A stretch of DNA of 64,000 nt from Diplonema japonicum (GCA_964019335.1 OZ025663.1:62001-126000); one strand, 5' to 3'. Shown: positions 21,186 to 32,335, counted from the first letter of the stretch. Numbers and translations are program-made. Notes: a model not told the origin generated them from the sequence alone.

Positions 21186-22253
21186 ATGTATGGTTTGGAC
21201 TTCACCTTGCCGCGTTTAGAAACTGACGAGAGCAACGGGCTCCCGACAGTCCCAGAGCATGAGTTATCGAACACATGTGTAGATGTACGCTCGGTCGTGG
21301 TTTGCGGTGATAACGGACAAATGTTGTGTGTGAAAGAGGAGCCACGGGGGGAAGATCCACCCAGGGAGGAGCCACGGAGGGAGGTGCCGCGGAAGGAGGT
21401 GCCACGGAGGGAAGAAACTCCCGAGAAGGAAGTCGAGGATGTGATGATAAGTTCTGTGAAGGAGGAGACTAGAGTGCAGGAACACGAGATCCGTGGCGTG
21501 CTGCTGTCGGTTATCCGAGTCTTCAAGGAAGGGGAATGGCTCACAGCGCCTCATATGGTGTTCCGCCTGAGGGACGCGGAAGTGACACAGGAGATGATCA
21601 GCAACTGCTTCGGCAATGGTACCAAAGGGTCGTTCTTGGGTCTCTTCCTGCGCTCCTTTCCCAACATCTTCGAGCCGGGCATCGTGTGGGAGCTGTCGGA
21701 GCTTGCAGAGCTGGTCAGCAGGGGCGAGATCCTCTGCCCGAACAATATCTACCCGCCACTCCCGCTGCTGCGTTTCAGAGTAGTTTCTGAGGTGCAGTGT
21801 AGCCCCGTCCTCTTCGTGTCGAAGCTTTCCAATGTGAGCTTGCTGCCCATACCAAGGTCGTGCTTCTTATGCAAGCAAAACGGCAGGACGTGGGTGGGTC
21901 ACCCGGAGCAGCAGTGCACACACCGAGAACAGTCTGTATCACGTTACACAAGCGGGCTTCCCATAGACCCGGCTATCGTGAAGCGGAAACGAAACCTGCA
22001 GAAAGAATGGGAAGAGTTCGACACGTTGAAGAGAAAGCGGGAAGGGGAGCTTGCTACTACAATCGATGCCCTGGCTGAGAAACAGTCTGTAGCTATGGAC
22101 TGCAACAACCACGCGCGTCGAATGAAGCAGCAGTCGAGACCCAAAGGCGGGAAAGGGAAGAACAAAGGGAAAGGAAAAAATAGGAAAGGCGACCAGCAAG
22201 GACAAAGAACGGGCCGCGACACCCACCAGCGAATGCCCCTGTTTCCTTCATAG
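21186..22253 (+). CDS. Unknown protein with Cys/His cluster and basic tail
   Basis: A 355-residue protein not assignable by eye. It has an acidic/basic repeat (residues 50-80, five PRREE/PRKE-like units), an ordered region about 100-215 containing WLTAPHMVFRL and LFLRSFPNIFEPGIVWEL, a possible zinc site CFLCKQNGRTWVGHPEQQC (about residues 228-246), and a strongly basic Lys/Gly C-terminus (about 315-340, GKGKNKGKGKNRKG) that suggests RNA or ribosome binding. ATG 21186 lies 13 bases after CCCCACCACAG (ends 21172). It sits 229 bases upstream of PPDK. Confidence 0.75.
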   Translation: MYGLDFTLPRLETDESNGLPTVPEHELSNTCVDVRSVVVCGDNGQMLCVKEEPRGEDPPREEPRREVPRKEVPRREETPEKEVEDVMISSVKEETRVQEHEIRGVLLSVIRVFKEGEWLTAPHMVFRLRDAEVTQEMISNCFGNGTKGSFLGLFLRSFPNIFEPGIVWELSELAELVSRGEILCPNNIYPPLPLLRFRVVSEVQCSPVLFVSKLSNVSLLPIPRSCFLCKQNGRTWVGHPEQQCTHREQSVSRYTSGLPIDPAIVKRKRNLQKEWEEFDTLKRKREGELATTIDALAEKQSVAMDCNNHARRMKQQSRPKGGKGKNKGKGKNRKGDQQGQRTGRDTHQRMPLFPS

Positions 22254-22482
22254 TGGTATGAACATGGTGGAAAAAAAAAAGAACAAAAATAATCGCAGGT
22301 CGCATGGCAGCACATACAACATCACTTACAAGCACAATATCCCACCGAAGGAAGCTGATGAACCCCAGGGAATTAACTTCGCTGTCCTGCAGGTGAAACG
22401 GGAAAACCTTGAAGAAAATAATATGAAAATAGTTGCGCAACGCGCCACAAGCTCATGTCATACAGGACTACCCATTTACAAA

Positions 22483-25227
22483 ATGACGAGATACGTGTTC
22501 CCTTTCGGAAACGGCAAATCCGATGGAAAATCTTCCATGAAGCAGCTGCTTGGCGGTAAAGGTGCAAACCTGTGTGAAATGGTGAACCTCGGGCTCCCCG
22601 TGCCACCCGGCTTTGTCATCACGACCGAGACATGTGACTACTACAACAAGCACGGCAACACGTATCCTGATGAGGTACTGGTGCAGGTCAACAATGCAAT
22701 GAAGAAGGTGGAGACGGAGATGGGGCTTAAATTCGGTGACAATGACAAGCCGCTCCTGTTCTCCGTGAGGAGCGGTGCCGCCGTCTCGATGCCCGGGATG
22801 ATGGACACAGTGCTCAACTTGGGGCTCAATGACAAGTCTGTACCTGCGTTCGCTCAGCAGACACAAAACGAACAATTCGTGTGGGACAGTTACAGGAGGT
22901 TCATCGCCATGTACAGCAACGTCGTCGGGAGCTGCGACATGGAGCCCTTTGAGCACGAGCTGTGGGAGACGAAGAAAAGGCTGGGCGTTGCCTCCGACTG
23001 CGACATCCCAGTGAGAGAGCTGAAGAGGATCTGTGGTGTTTACAAGCAGCTTTACCAGACGCAGCAGAAGAAAGTCTTCCCCCAGGACCCCAACACTCAG
23101 CTTTGGGAGGCCATCACCGCTGTGTTCCGCTCCTGGAACAACAACCGCGCTATCAAGTACAGGCAGCTAAACAACATCACTGGTCTGAAGGGCACTGCCG
23201 TCAACGTGCAGGCCATGGTCTACGGCAACTACGACAACAACTCTGCGACAGGCGTGTGCTTCTCGAGGAACCCTTCCGATGGTGACTCTAGGTTCTACGG
23301 TGAGTGGCTCGTGAACGCGCAGGGCGAGGATGTCGTGGCTGGCATCAGAACACCCCAGCAGATCACGAAAGAGGCATCCATCGACTGGGCTAAGGACCAT
23401 GGCGTCTCTGAAGCGGAGAGGACCACAAGCTTCCCCTCCATGGAGGAGCGTATGCCCAAGTGCTACCTTGAGCTCGTCCACTTGAAGGACCTTCTAGAGA
23501 AGCACTTCACCGACATGCAGGACATGGAATTCACCATTCAGCAAGGAAAGCTCTTCTTCCTTCAGACTCGTAACGGAAAGAGGACCACGCAGGCTGCTGT
23601 GCAGATCGCTAAGGACATGGTGCACGAAGGGCTCATCGACAAGAAGGAAGCGATCATGAGGGTCGACTGCCAGCAGATCGACCAGCTCCTGCACCCCTAC
23701 ATCGACCCCAAGGCGAAGGTCACCGTGCTGGCGAAAGGCCTTCCTGCGTCGCCGGGCGCTGGTGTGGGCCAAATTGTCTTCACCGCAGATGACGCTGAGA
23801 AGTGGAAGAAGGAGGGGAAGGCTGTTATCATGGTGCGTGTTGAGACCTCGCCCGAGGACCTGTCGGGCATGCACGCTGCAAATGGCATCCTCACAGCACG
23901 TGGCGGCATGACGTCGCACGCTGCTGTTGTCGCCAGGGGGATGGGCAAGTGCTGCGTCTGCGGTGTGACCGGCTTAGTTATCGATTACAACAAGAAAACC
24001 TGCACCATAAAAGACAAGACGCTCAGGGAGGGCGACTGGATCTCTTTGAACGGCACCAGCGGCCAGGTGCTCGAGGGCAAAGCCCCACTAGTTAGGCCTA
24101 CTCTTGGCGGGCCCTTCGGCGAGATCTTGAAGTGGGCGTCCAAGGTGCGCACCATGGGTGTGCGTGCCAACGCCGACACTCCCAAAGACGCGGCCACTGC
24201 TTTCTCCTTCGGCGCTGAGGGCATCGGCCTGTGCAGGACGGAGCACATGTTCTTCGAGGGCGACAGGATCGACGCAGTGAGGGAGATGATCCTGGCCAGC
24301 AACCAGACAGGCAGGAAAGCCGCTCTCAAGAAGATCCTTCCTTACCAGAAAGAGGATTTCAAGGGCATCTTCAAGGCAATGCACGGCCTGCCCTGTACCA
24401 TCAGGTTGCTGGACCCCCCGCTCCACGAGTTCGTCCCGCACGACGAGGCCACACAGAAGGACCTTGCCAGGAAGCTCGGCATGTCCCATGCATCGGTGGC
24501 ACAGCGCGTGAAGTCCCTCATGGAGTCCAACCCCATGCTTGGGCACAGGGGTGTGAGGCTGGGACTGTCCTTCAACGAGATCTACGACACTCAGGTGGAG
24601 GCGATCTTCGAGGCTGCCTGCGACGTGATCCAGGAGACGGGGATGGAGATCTGCCCAGAGATCATGATCCCGCTGGTTGGGAAGGTGGAGGAGCTGGCCA
24701 TCATGAAGAAGAGATGCATCGTGGTCGGCGAGAACGTACTTCAGAAGAGGAACATGAAGCTGAACTACCAGGTCGGGACCATGATAGAAGTCCCGCGTGC
24801 GTGTGTCACTGCGGACGAGATCGCGACAGAGGCGGAGTTCTTCTCGTTCGGCACGAACGACCTGACGCAGATGGGATGCGGCTTCTCGCGTGACGACGCT
24901 GCGTCCTTCCTAGAGGAGTACGTTAAGATGGGGATCTACAACGCCGACCCCTTCCAGGTCTTGGACCAGCAGGGTGTTGGTGCGATGGTTGAAATGGCCG
25001 TCCGCAAAGGTAGGTCTACAAGGAGCAACCTCAAGTGCGGTATCTGCGGTGAACATGGTGGCGAACCTTCGTCCGTCAAGTTCTGTCATCGAACGGGCCT
25101 CAGTTATGTCTCATGCTCACCATACAGGGTCCCGGTCGCTATTGTTGCCGCTGCCCAAGCAGCGATTGAGGAAGAGCGGGCTATCGCGGCACGGCGTGGT
25201 GCGATTATGCAAGGCAGTAAGCTCTAA
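22483..25227 (+). CDS. PPDK: Pyruvate, phosphate dikinase, glycosomal (PTS1)
   Basis: A 914-residue enzyme interconverting pyruvate, ATP and phosphate with phosphoenolpyruvate, AMP and pyrophosphate. The N-terminal nucleotide-binding part begins YVFPFGNG and GGKGANLCEM. The phosphorylated His is residue 479 in GGMTSHAAVVARG. The C-terminal PEP-binding barrel has LCRTEHMFF, GTNDLTQM and the catalytic Cys 855 in GICGEHGGEPSSV. The last three residues are SKL, a peroxisomal/glycosomal import signal, matching glycosomal PPDK of trypanosomatids (which ends AKL). ATG 22483 follows CATACAG (ends 22465). An in-frame ATG at 22258 would add 75 basic, low-similarity residues and is less likely. No intron. 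GC-rich third positions suggest high expression. Confidence 0.97.
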   Translation: MTRYVFPFGNGKSDGKSSMKQLLGGKGANLCEMVNLGLPVPPGFVITTETCDYYNKHGNTYPDEVLVQVNNAMKKVETEMGLKFGDNDKPLLFSVRSGAAVSMPGMMDTVLNLGLNDKSVPAFAQQTQNEQFVWDSYRRFIAMYSNVVGSCDMEPFEHELWETKKRLGVASDCDIPVRELKRICGVYKQLYQTQQKKVFPQDPNTQLWEAITAVFRSWNNNRAIKYRQLNNITGLKGTAVNVQAMVYGNYDNNSATGVCFSRNPSDGDSRFYGEWLVNAQGEDVVAGIRTPQQITKEASIDWAKDHGVSEAERTTSFPSMEERMPKCYLELVHLKDLLEKHFTDMQDMEFTIQQGKLFFLQTRNGKRTTQAAVQIAKDMVHEGLIDKKEAIMRVDCQQIDQLLHPYIDPKAKVTVLAKGLPASPGAGVGQIVFTADDAEKWKKEGKAVIMVRVETSPEDLSGMHAANGILTARGGMTSHAAVVARGMGKCCVCGVTGLVIDYNKKTCTIKDKTLREGDWISLNGTSGQVLEGKAPLVRPTLGGPFGEILKWASKVRTMGVRANADTPKDAATAFSFGAEGIGLCRTEHMFFEGDRIDAVREMILASNQTGRKAALKKILPYQKEDFKGIFKAMHGLPCTIRLLDPPLHEFVPHDEATQKDLARKLGMSHASVAQRVKSLMESNPMLGHRGVRLGLSFNEIYDTQVEAIFEAACDVIQETGMEICPEIMIPLVGKVEELAIMKKRCIVVGENVLQKRNMKLNYQVGTMIEVPRACVTADEIATEAEFFSFGTNDLTQMGCGFSRDDAASFLEEYVKMGIYNADPFQVLDQQGVGAMVEMAVRKGRSTRSNLKCGICGEHGGEPSSVKFCHRTGLSYVSCSPYRVPVAIVAAAQAAIEEERAIAARRGAIMQGSKL

Positions 25228-26058
25228 GAGTCTGGAGAAGAGAAGAAAAACAAGACGAAGAAGGGCGTTGTTTACTCAAGTAAGCTTCCTTCATCCCCCC
25301 CCCCCCCCCGAAGAAAATAAATATATCCCGTTCCTTTTTTTTGAGAAAGCTTTTTTTTCTTTCCCCGTTCGCAAGAAGACAAGAAGAAGAACAAAAAAGA
25401 GAAATAGGAAAAGGACGGGAGGAAAGAAATGGATAAAAAAAAAGGGTATTCCAACGATTTTTTTAAGGGAAAAACAAAAAAAACAAAAACAAAAACAAAA
25501 AAAAACGTATTCTTTTTTTTTTCTCTATTTAGGAAAGAAAAAAAAATAACAGCTGCTGCGCTGGGCAGCGCTTTTTTTTTTGGGGGGGAGGGCGGGGGGT
25601 ACACAGGGGTACTTTTTATTTATTTTTTCTTCTTTTCCACTCTCCTCTCCTCCCCTTATTTGATTTCCTTCTTCTTAGGGGCTTTTTTTCTTTTTTCTTT
25701 TTGCTTTTCTCTCCTTGTTTTCTCGGGGAAACTGACACTTTTGTTTTGTAAGGAACTTAAGCACAGACATGAACAGTGATCTGCAGCTACGAAAACGGCG
25801 GAAGAAAAAGGAAACCAGTGCAAGGAAGGTACCTAGTTGTTGTTAGCACATGAAAGGGTTGCCCTCCTTACCTTTTTCTTCTTGTTCATAGAACTGCCAG
25901 ACAGAGAGAAAGAAGCTTGGTAGCGTGGAAAAAAAAAAAAAGCTAGCAAGTGTTTTTTCTCCGCCCTCCCCTTTTTACCTTCTCCTTTTTCTATTCCTCA
26001 AAATTTTAAAGTTCTTAGTAATCACTGCCGAGTGCCACCAACACAGGGAGGAGCTGCA
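25228..26058. other. Spacer after PPDK
   Basis: No gene. Homopolymer and purine/pyrimidine tracts dominate; a CAGCTGCTGCGCTGGGCAGCG stem-like block lies near 25551-25571. An acceptor ACACAG ends at 26046, just before the next start. Confidence 0.6.
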
Positions 26059-27873
26059 ATGTACAACTCGCGGCTTGCTGACAGGGGGATGACGCCCTTA
26101 TATGACGATGGAGGCTGGTCACCGCCGCCTGTTGTGTACCACATGCAACCACCACAGGAGCGGTATAGGGAGGAGTCCTTGAAGGCGCTGCATGCCGACC
26201 TTCTGGAGGCACTTGCCGTGAATAGTGAGATGGCACAGACAGACCTCATGCGCGATGTTCTGGCTAGGATGGAGGACCTCCTCGCAAAGGATGCCACAGA
26301 GCGCACTGGCAGGCTCGGCGAACTGGAGAACAAGCAGCGCCAGCTATTCGACCTCCACAACATGATCCAGGAGAGCGAGTCCGAAGGCCTGCAGCAAGTC
26401 ACCCACCTCTGCAAGGAAAGCATTGCACACCTCATCCACGAGTGCAAACTCTACCACCAGGAGCTCGACAGACTGCGGGCAGAGAACAGCACCTTGCAAG
26501 ACGTCAAAACAGAGTTCCAGCTGCTCAAGAAGGAGGGCAACGACATGCTCTCCGCACTGAACGAGGCGAAGGAGCGCAGCAGGTACTTCGAAGAGCAGCT
26601 CACCCCCGCAAATGAGAAAGCGGAGTCACTCGCAGCGCACCTCGTGGACGCCGTGAAGGAGAAGCACCGCATGGAAGAGATGGTCGAAAAGGCGAAGGCA
26701 GAGATCGGCGAGACGCAGCAGCGGAACATGCGGCTGGTGCACGAGCTGAACCAGGCAGAAGACAGGCTTGTGGCCTTCGAAGAGGCCGCACAGGCAGACA
26801 TCAACGAACTCCTAGAGCGCGACACGCAGCACAAGCGGGCACTGGAACAGATGAAGAAGAGCACGACCACTCTGGACGAGTACAAAAACCAGTACGATCT
26901 GCAGCTCAACCAGATCAGCACGCTTGAGGTGCGATGCAGCACTTTGTCAGCAGAGCTTGCCTTGAAGTGCAAAGAACTGGACGCATCTCGTGACAAAGCT
27001 GCTGAAGTTGAGCAGAAGCAACGTGCCGAAGCAGCGGAGCAGGAGAACAGATATCACGCAGCCATCAATGAAAAGGAAGAGCGTATCAAGAGCCTGCAGC
27101 AGCAGGACATGCAGCGTGTCGACAGCACAGGGCAGGAGACCATGAAGATGCGAGAGACTGTTGAGCACCTCACGGCGGAACTCGCCAAGAAGTGCCAAGA
27201 GTGCGCAACGCTCTCACTACAGCTAGGGGCAACCAACGAGGAACTAGAGGAGAAGACGGAGCTACTAAATTCTATCAAAGAAGAAGTGATTGTCATGCGT
27301 GACGCGTCCGAACTGAACAACAGCGAGACAGCCCACACCCTGCAGGGGCTCAAGACCGATATGCAGTCGCGTGACAATATGCTACATGATTTGCAAGAGG
27401 AATTGCAAAACGTGAGGCGCCATGAGCAGGAGCTGCAGGTGAGCCTCGACGAGGCGAGGAAAGCAGAGAGAGAGAGTCGAAAGAAGGTTTCCCTTGATAC
27501 ACAGAGAGCGGTGGACCTGGAGGCGTATCTGGAGATGGAAAAGAAGGGAAAAGACGAACTATCACAAACGGTTCTAGAGCTCCAGAGGCAGACGCTTAAC
27601 TTGGCACAGGAGAAGGGACGGCTAGTGTCCGAACTATCTGTGTACAGGAGCCAGTACGCCTCGCAGACACCCCTTTCGAGCGTCTCTTTCGACAACGACT
27701 CCCTGAGAGACGCAGAGAAGCTGCAGCCACGTGCGCCCACACCTGCCCACTCGCCTGCCCCTTCTCATGCAACATCCCAGTCCACGTCGCGCATCACAGA
27801 ATTGGAGGAGAAGCTAGGCAAGATGAAGTCCGAATTGCAAGGGATGGTGAAGGGCAACCCCCTGCGGAACTAG
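26059..27873 (+). CDS. Long coiled-coil protein
   Basis: A 604-residue protein, almost wholly coiled coil between about residues 35 and 545 with regular heptads and Glu/Lys/Gln richness. The N-terminus is short and Pro/Tyr-rich (WSPPPVVYHMQPP). A Pro/Ser-rich linker (APTPAHSPAPSHATSQS) precedes a last short helix. Such proteins in flagellates are usually cytoskeletal, basal-body or Golgi tethers; nothing here decides which. The frame is open to a GTG at 26032, but the first ATG (26059) sits 12 bases after ACACAG. No intron is needed. Confidence 0.85.
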   Translation: MYNSRLADRGMTPLYDDGGWSPPPVVYHMQPPQERYREESLKALHADLLEALAVNSEMAQTDLMRDVLARMEDLLAKDATERTGRLGELENKQRQLFDLHNMIQESESEGLQQVTHLCKESIAHLIHECKLYHQELDRLRAENSTLQDVKTEFQLLKKEGNDMLSALNEAKERSRYFEEQLTPANEKAESLAAHLVDAVKEKHRMEEMVEKAKAEIGETQQRNMRLVHELNQAEDRLVAFEEAAQADINELLERDTQHKRALEQMKKSTTTLDEYKNQYDLQLNQISTLEVRCSTLSAELALKCKELDASRDKAAEVEQKQRAEAAEQENRYHAAINEKEERIKSLQQQDMQRVDSTGQETMKMRETVEHLTAELAKKCQECATLSLQLGATNEELEEKTELLNSIKEEVIVMRDASELNNSETAHTLQGLKTDMQSRDNMLHDLQEELQNVRRHEQELQVSLDEARKAERESRKKVSLDTQRAVDLEAYLEMEKKGKDELSQTVLELQRQTLNLAQEKGRLVSELSVYRSQYASQTPLSSVSFDNDSLRDAEKLQPRAPTPAHSPAPSHATSQSTSRITELEEKLGKMKSELQGMVKGNPLRN

Positions 27874-27948
27874 ATTGTGTATAGAGCATTAACATTGTTA
27901 AGAAACATTCCACCCACACTACACACCTTTAGGATAGAACATGTTGAT

Positions 27949-30136
27949 ATGAGTGCAAAACATATATTGCTGATCTTGTCTGCGTGCGCCGCGTGCGTGC
28001 ATGGGGTAGGGCCGCAGTCGGGGTGGAGCAGGCCTGACGCACCGTTGGATGTGTTGTACGATAAGCTTTTTAAGGATTTGAAACCAATTGCAGCGTGCGT
28101 GGGGATGAACACGAGGGACGGTCCCTCGCAGTGCTACGTGGACAAAGGGACCGGTCCCCTTTACTTAGTTAACAGCAACGATGACTGGAACGTGTCCCTG
28201 CGGGCAGAGGGCGGCATGTGGAACGTTGTCGTAGGGAACGAGATGCCCACCGACCACATTATGTCCTTCCTGGGTGAAGCAGTGGGCTGGACTACCACGA
28301 CCATCAACAGCGTCTACATGCGGCCCCTCCTCAGGAGCGAGCTCCCAGAAAGCGTTGGATGGTCACCGCAGCCAGTGCGGCCTGGCAACTACTCGGACCT
28401 CTACAAAGGTGAGCAGCCGGCTTGGAATCCTCACGGTGGTGGGCTGTGGGAAAAGAAGCTGCCCATCATGATGCTGCTGTCCGACAGCGACCACACGGAG
28501 GCCGTGGCCAGGGCTCAGAAGAACAAAGACAACGGCTACAGCACCTACCCCAAGGAGTCCATGCAGCTCAACTACGTCATGAAGAGCAATGACATGAACT
28601 CCTCGCAGTGCCTGAAGGATGGGAAGTGCGACGTGGTTGGGAAGGTGTCGTACTGGTCCACCACCATATCCACCGACAAGATCACCAACGACACGAAGTT
28701 CATCGGCATCGCCCTGCCCATCACAGGCACGTCCTTGTGGACGGAGAACAGTGCACCAGCACAAGGCGCCATCATGGGCAGCATCGTGTCTGCCCTCACG
28801 CTGGCGGACGCCATCAGCTCGTCGAGGGACTTGATGAAGAAGGAGCTGCTGTTCATGTTCTTCGACGCTGAGCTGTACGGAGCGTCGGGATCCTTCAGGT
28901 TCTTCAAGGACATCACCGACTGGGAGTGCCTGAAGCTGCCCGAGGACCCGAAGAGGTTCTGCCTGAACCCCAACTACGCACTGTCCAACTTCACGAAGAT
29001 CAACCACGAAAACATCGAGTACCTGCTGGGCCTTGACCAGCTGGGCATCGTCGAGAGGGGTGACACCTACGACCCCAGCAGCCCGGACCTCTACATGTAC
29101 TACGATGGGGCGATGCACGACAGGGACCCGCAGATGATCGACACCATGCTCAACGCCTTCACCACCAGCGGTGCTAAGATAAGCGGCGATGGGGTGCGGA
29201 GGTACTTGCCACCGTCGCCTGTGCAGAGCTACTTAAGGATCGATGACGCCAACAGAGCACGCACAGACCTTGCTGTGGGCGTGCTTGCTGGGTACGATGG
29301 TGCCTTCAAGAACAAGTACTATGGCTCCGTCTACGACACAGCAGACTTGTCAATCAACAAGACACGACTCAACGTCACGCTTCTGCGCCAGTCGGCGACG
29401 ACACTGACGGAGGCCATCTGGAAGCTTGCGGAGGGTATGGGTCCAGCACCCAGCATCAACGAGACGCTTGTGGAGGCGCTGACGGAGTGCTTGGGGTCCA
29501 ACGTCAACTGCCCCCTTGTGCTGGGGTACCTTGACGACTGCTTTGCCATACCGCAGCGCAACAGCATCAGGTCCGTCTCAAACATGTACCCAGGGCTGCA
29601 TAAGGACCGCAGCATCAACGCCATATCGAGGTTCATCTTCAACTTCATGGGGGACAAGATGGCACTGGGCCCGGACCAATCGTCCATGGAGCCGTGTGAA
29701 TTGAAGCTGACGTGCAACAACACTGCTTGCAGCAACCCGTATGAGGTGTGTTTAGTGGGGAAAAAAAAAAAAAAAAAAAAAAAAAAAAACAGATCTGCGT
29801 CTCGAATTTCGAGGGTGGGTCCGGGACGTGCAAACTGTGCCCCATCTTCGCTCACGATGCAGCGACACCAGCATTGTTTGTGAACAACCAGTCTCACTGG
29901 GATTTCGATCCGAGATTCAGCTACTTGCAGGTCTGGACGGAATCCGTTTGGCAAAATGATATGGGTTCGAGACTCTTCACGGCCGACAGCAACCTTCACG
30001 AGGTATGCATACAGTCTACAGCAACAACATATTACAGGGCATTATGCTTTTGGTCGGTGGCCTCGTGGGCATCGCTTCTGTGGTTGTCGTGTTCATCTTC
30101 CGCTCAATGGTGGTCCCTAAGTTGAAGACGGAGTAG
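27949..30136 (+). CDS. NCSTN: Nicastrin, gamma-secretase subunit (3 exons)
   Basis: Exons 27949-29745, 29793-30002 and 30038-30136 give 701 residues (human 709). Nicastrin is the large glycosylated ectodomain subunit of gamma-secretase, gating substrate entry to presenilin. Visible are a signal peptide (residues 1-19), an aminopeptidase-like lobe with LLFMFFDAELYGASGSFRF (the counterpart of the DYIGS region), YDGAFKNKYYGSVYDTAD (strong nicastrin signature), many N-x-S/T sites and paired cysteines. A single C-terminal membrane span (GIMLLVGGLVGIASVVVVFI) is reached only through both splices. Intron 1 (47 nt) is largely one A-run; intron 2 is 35 nt, GTATG...TTACAG. A minimal upstream ORF, ATGTTGATATGA, overlaps the start. 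Presenilin is not in the window. Confidence 0.93.
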
Positions 30137-30579
30137 GGAGAGAAGGAAAAAAAAAAAAATATAATATATTTTGTGGAAATTGGGGGGGGGGAGAAAATAA
30201 AAGGATACTTGCTTTTTTTTTTGGTTTTAAGAACATCTCTTTCTTCTTTTTTTTTTCGCTCGTCCTTTTTTTTTCACCCAGTTTTTTTTTTCTCTTCCTC
30301 ATATTAGCCCTTTTTTTTGGATGCAACCTTCACCTGTTCAAAAAAAAAAAAAAAAAGAAAAAGAAAAAAAGGAAAGGAGAGAGTAAAGGCGTTATGGTGT
30401 TATTTTTTTTTATTCGTAGAAAAATAAAAGAAATAACAAAAAGAATAGAAATACGAGGAAAATTGAAAATGATTTTTTTTTTTTTTTTACCCCCGAACTT
30501 TTCAGTTGTTTCCCCCCCCCCTTTTTTTTTTCTAACGAGAAAAAAAAAAAACGCACCCCCCCCCAAAGCACAAAAAAAA

Positions 30580-31194
30580 ATGGTGAAAGATATTTTTAAA
30601 GTCATCATCCTGGGGGACATGGGCGTGGGGAAGACTAGTGTGCTGAGCAGGTTTGTGGATAAGAAATTCAGCACAAAGTACAAAGCGACGATCGGTGCGG
30701 ACCTTCTCGTAAAGGAAGTGACTGTGGGCGGGGACACGGTCACCTTCCAGCTGTGGGATACCGCAGGGCAGGAGCGATTCCAAACAATCGGAAATGCCTA
30801 CTATCGGGGTGCAGAGGCTTGTGGGCTGATGTTCGATCTGACTTCAGGTGAGACTTTCTCTCACCTCTCATCATGGATGGAGGAGTTCAACCTGCAGACG
30901 CAACGCAAGGACAGCCCCTTCGTCCTCATAGGCAACAAGGCAGACCAGACAGACAAGAGACAAGTGACACAAAAGACCGCCCTCGCCTGGTGTGCCAAGA
31001 ACACGAACGACCCTGAGGGTACCCCTATTCCTTACTACGAGACATCAGCGCTGAACGACTCAAACATCGATCAGGTCTTCCAAGACCTTGCAGAGACATT
31101 GGTCAAGCGCCGTCCCACCAAAGACGAACCTCATATTTCCCAAGAGATCAAGCTAGCCACCAAGAAGCCGGGAAGGAAAACCTGTAAATGCTAA
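30580..31194 (+). CDS. Rab7-like small GTPase
   Basis: A 204-residue Rab with every G box: GDMGVGKTS (12-20), switch I Thr in YKATIGAD, WDTAGQERF, GNKADQ and ETSAL. It ends CKC, a double geranylgeranylation signal. The segment AYYRGAEACGLMFDLTS and overall spacing place it with Rab7, which directs late endosome/lysosome traffic. The start is ATG 30580, directly before VKDIFKVIILG; the frame is open upstream only through Phe/Lys low-complexity sequence that is clearly leader. No intron. It follows nicastrin by about 440 bases of homopolymers. Confidence 0.92.
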   Translation: MVKDIFKVIILGDMGVGKTSVLSRFVDKKFSTKYKATIGADLLVKEVTVGGDTVTFQLWDTAGQERFQTIGNAYYRGAEACGLMFDLTSGETFSHLSSWMEEFNLQTQRKDSPFVLIGNKADQTDKRQVTQKTALAWCAKNTNDPEGTPIPYYETSALNDSNIDQVFQDLAETLVKRRPTKDEPHISQEIKLATKKPGRKTCKC

Positions 31195-32304
31195 AAGGGG
31201 TATTTTTTTGTCTAGCACTCTTTTGGACGATACCGTATATATATATTTTTTTTTTTCCCCCCTCGTTTTTCTAGCCCTTGGAAAAAGAAAAAAAAAAGAA
31301 AAAAAAAAAAAAAAAAAAAAAACATCTTCCTTTGTATTTTTTTTTTTTTTTTAAAAAGAGATGGGAGCGGTAGACAGGTATTTCAGGAAAAAAGAAAAAA
31401 ACTGGGCTGGTAGGCAATATTCACCTCAACTGTTGCACACACACAAAAAAAAAAAAAAAAAAGGCAACACGTTTGGTCTTTTTTTTTTCTTCCTCGCTCC
31501 TTTATGTTAACCCCCCTAAAAAAAAGAACCTTTTTAATAATATTATTATGTTTCTCACCAATACGGCTTGTGTGTCTTTTCTTTTTTTTTCCATAACAAA
31601 GCACAGGTTGGGCAAAAAAGGACTGTTCAGCAGCCCGGGTTGGAAAGACACGGATGCCCACCTTTTCAGCAAACTAGGCGCTAAGCAGCCGGCACCCTCA
31701 CCGATCAGGTTTTCAAAGTTTGTCAAAGTTTATAGTTTTACCGTCACGCTCAAAATGCTGAACATGTCAGTTCTTCTTTTTTTTTTTTCTCTTTTTTTCT
31801 TTTTTTTTGGAGAAAGGTCCGTGAGGAATGAAACGAACAAACAAGAATGCCCCCCCCCTTTTTTTTAATTCTTCTTCCCTTCCCTCCACCTTTACTTGAA
31901 GCATGAAAAGCTAGCCGACCCGATATAAGAAAATGGCCTGATACCGATAGCAATGAGACTGACAATAGGAGGGTGAAAACAAAAAAAAGAAGAAGAAAAG
32001 AAATAACAGTGTGCAGTGAACTTACTAAAAGGGAATGGGGAAGGGGGTGGGGGGGGGGGGGCAAAAGAAAGAAAAGAAAGAAGAAGAAAAAAAGAGTATC
32101 TCTTACCACCTCCGGTTCTATCCACATTCTGACCTCAGGTGGGGTAAGACGTATTTTCTTTGTTTTTTTTTTCTCCCCCCTTTCCTTCCCTGTCCTGTTC
32201 TCTTTTTTATTTTATTTCTTATTTTTATTTGTCTTGCTTTCAGAAATTTGTTCATATTTCACTCTTTCCTTCAAACTGTGTAAATACAATGCGTGCCAGC
32301 ATAG

Positions 32305-32335
<31 letters not shown>

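Noticed and set aside
22258-22482. 75-residue N-terminal extension of PPDK
   Set aside because: Lys/Asn-rich with no family similarity, and an acceptor (22465) lies just before the conserved start.
29746-29883. Poly-Lys C-terminus of nicastrin from reading through 29746
   Set aside because: The Lys run is an A-rich 47-nt intron; splicing at 29745/29793 restores family sequence and the membrane span.
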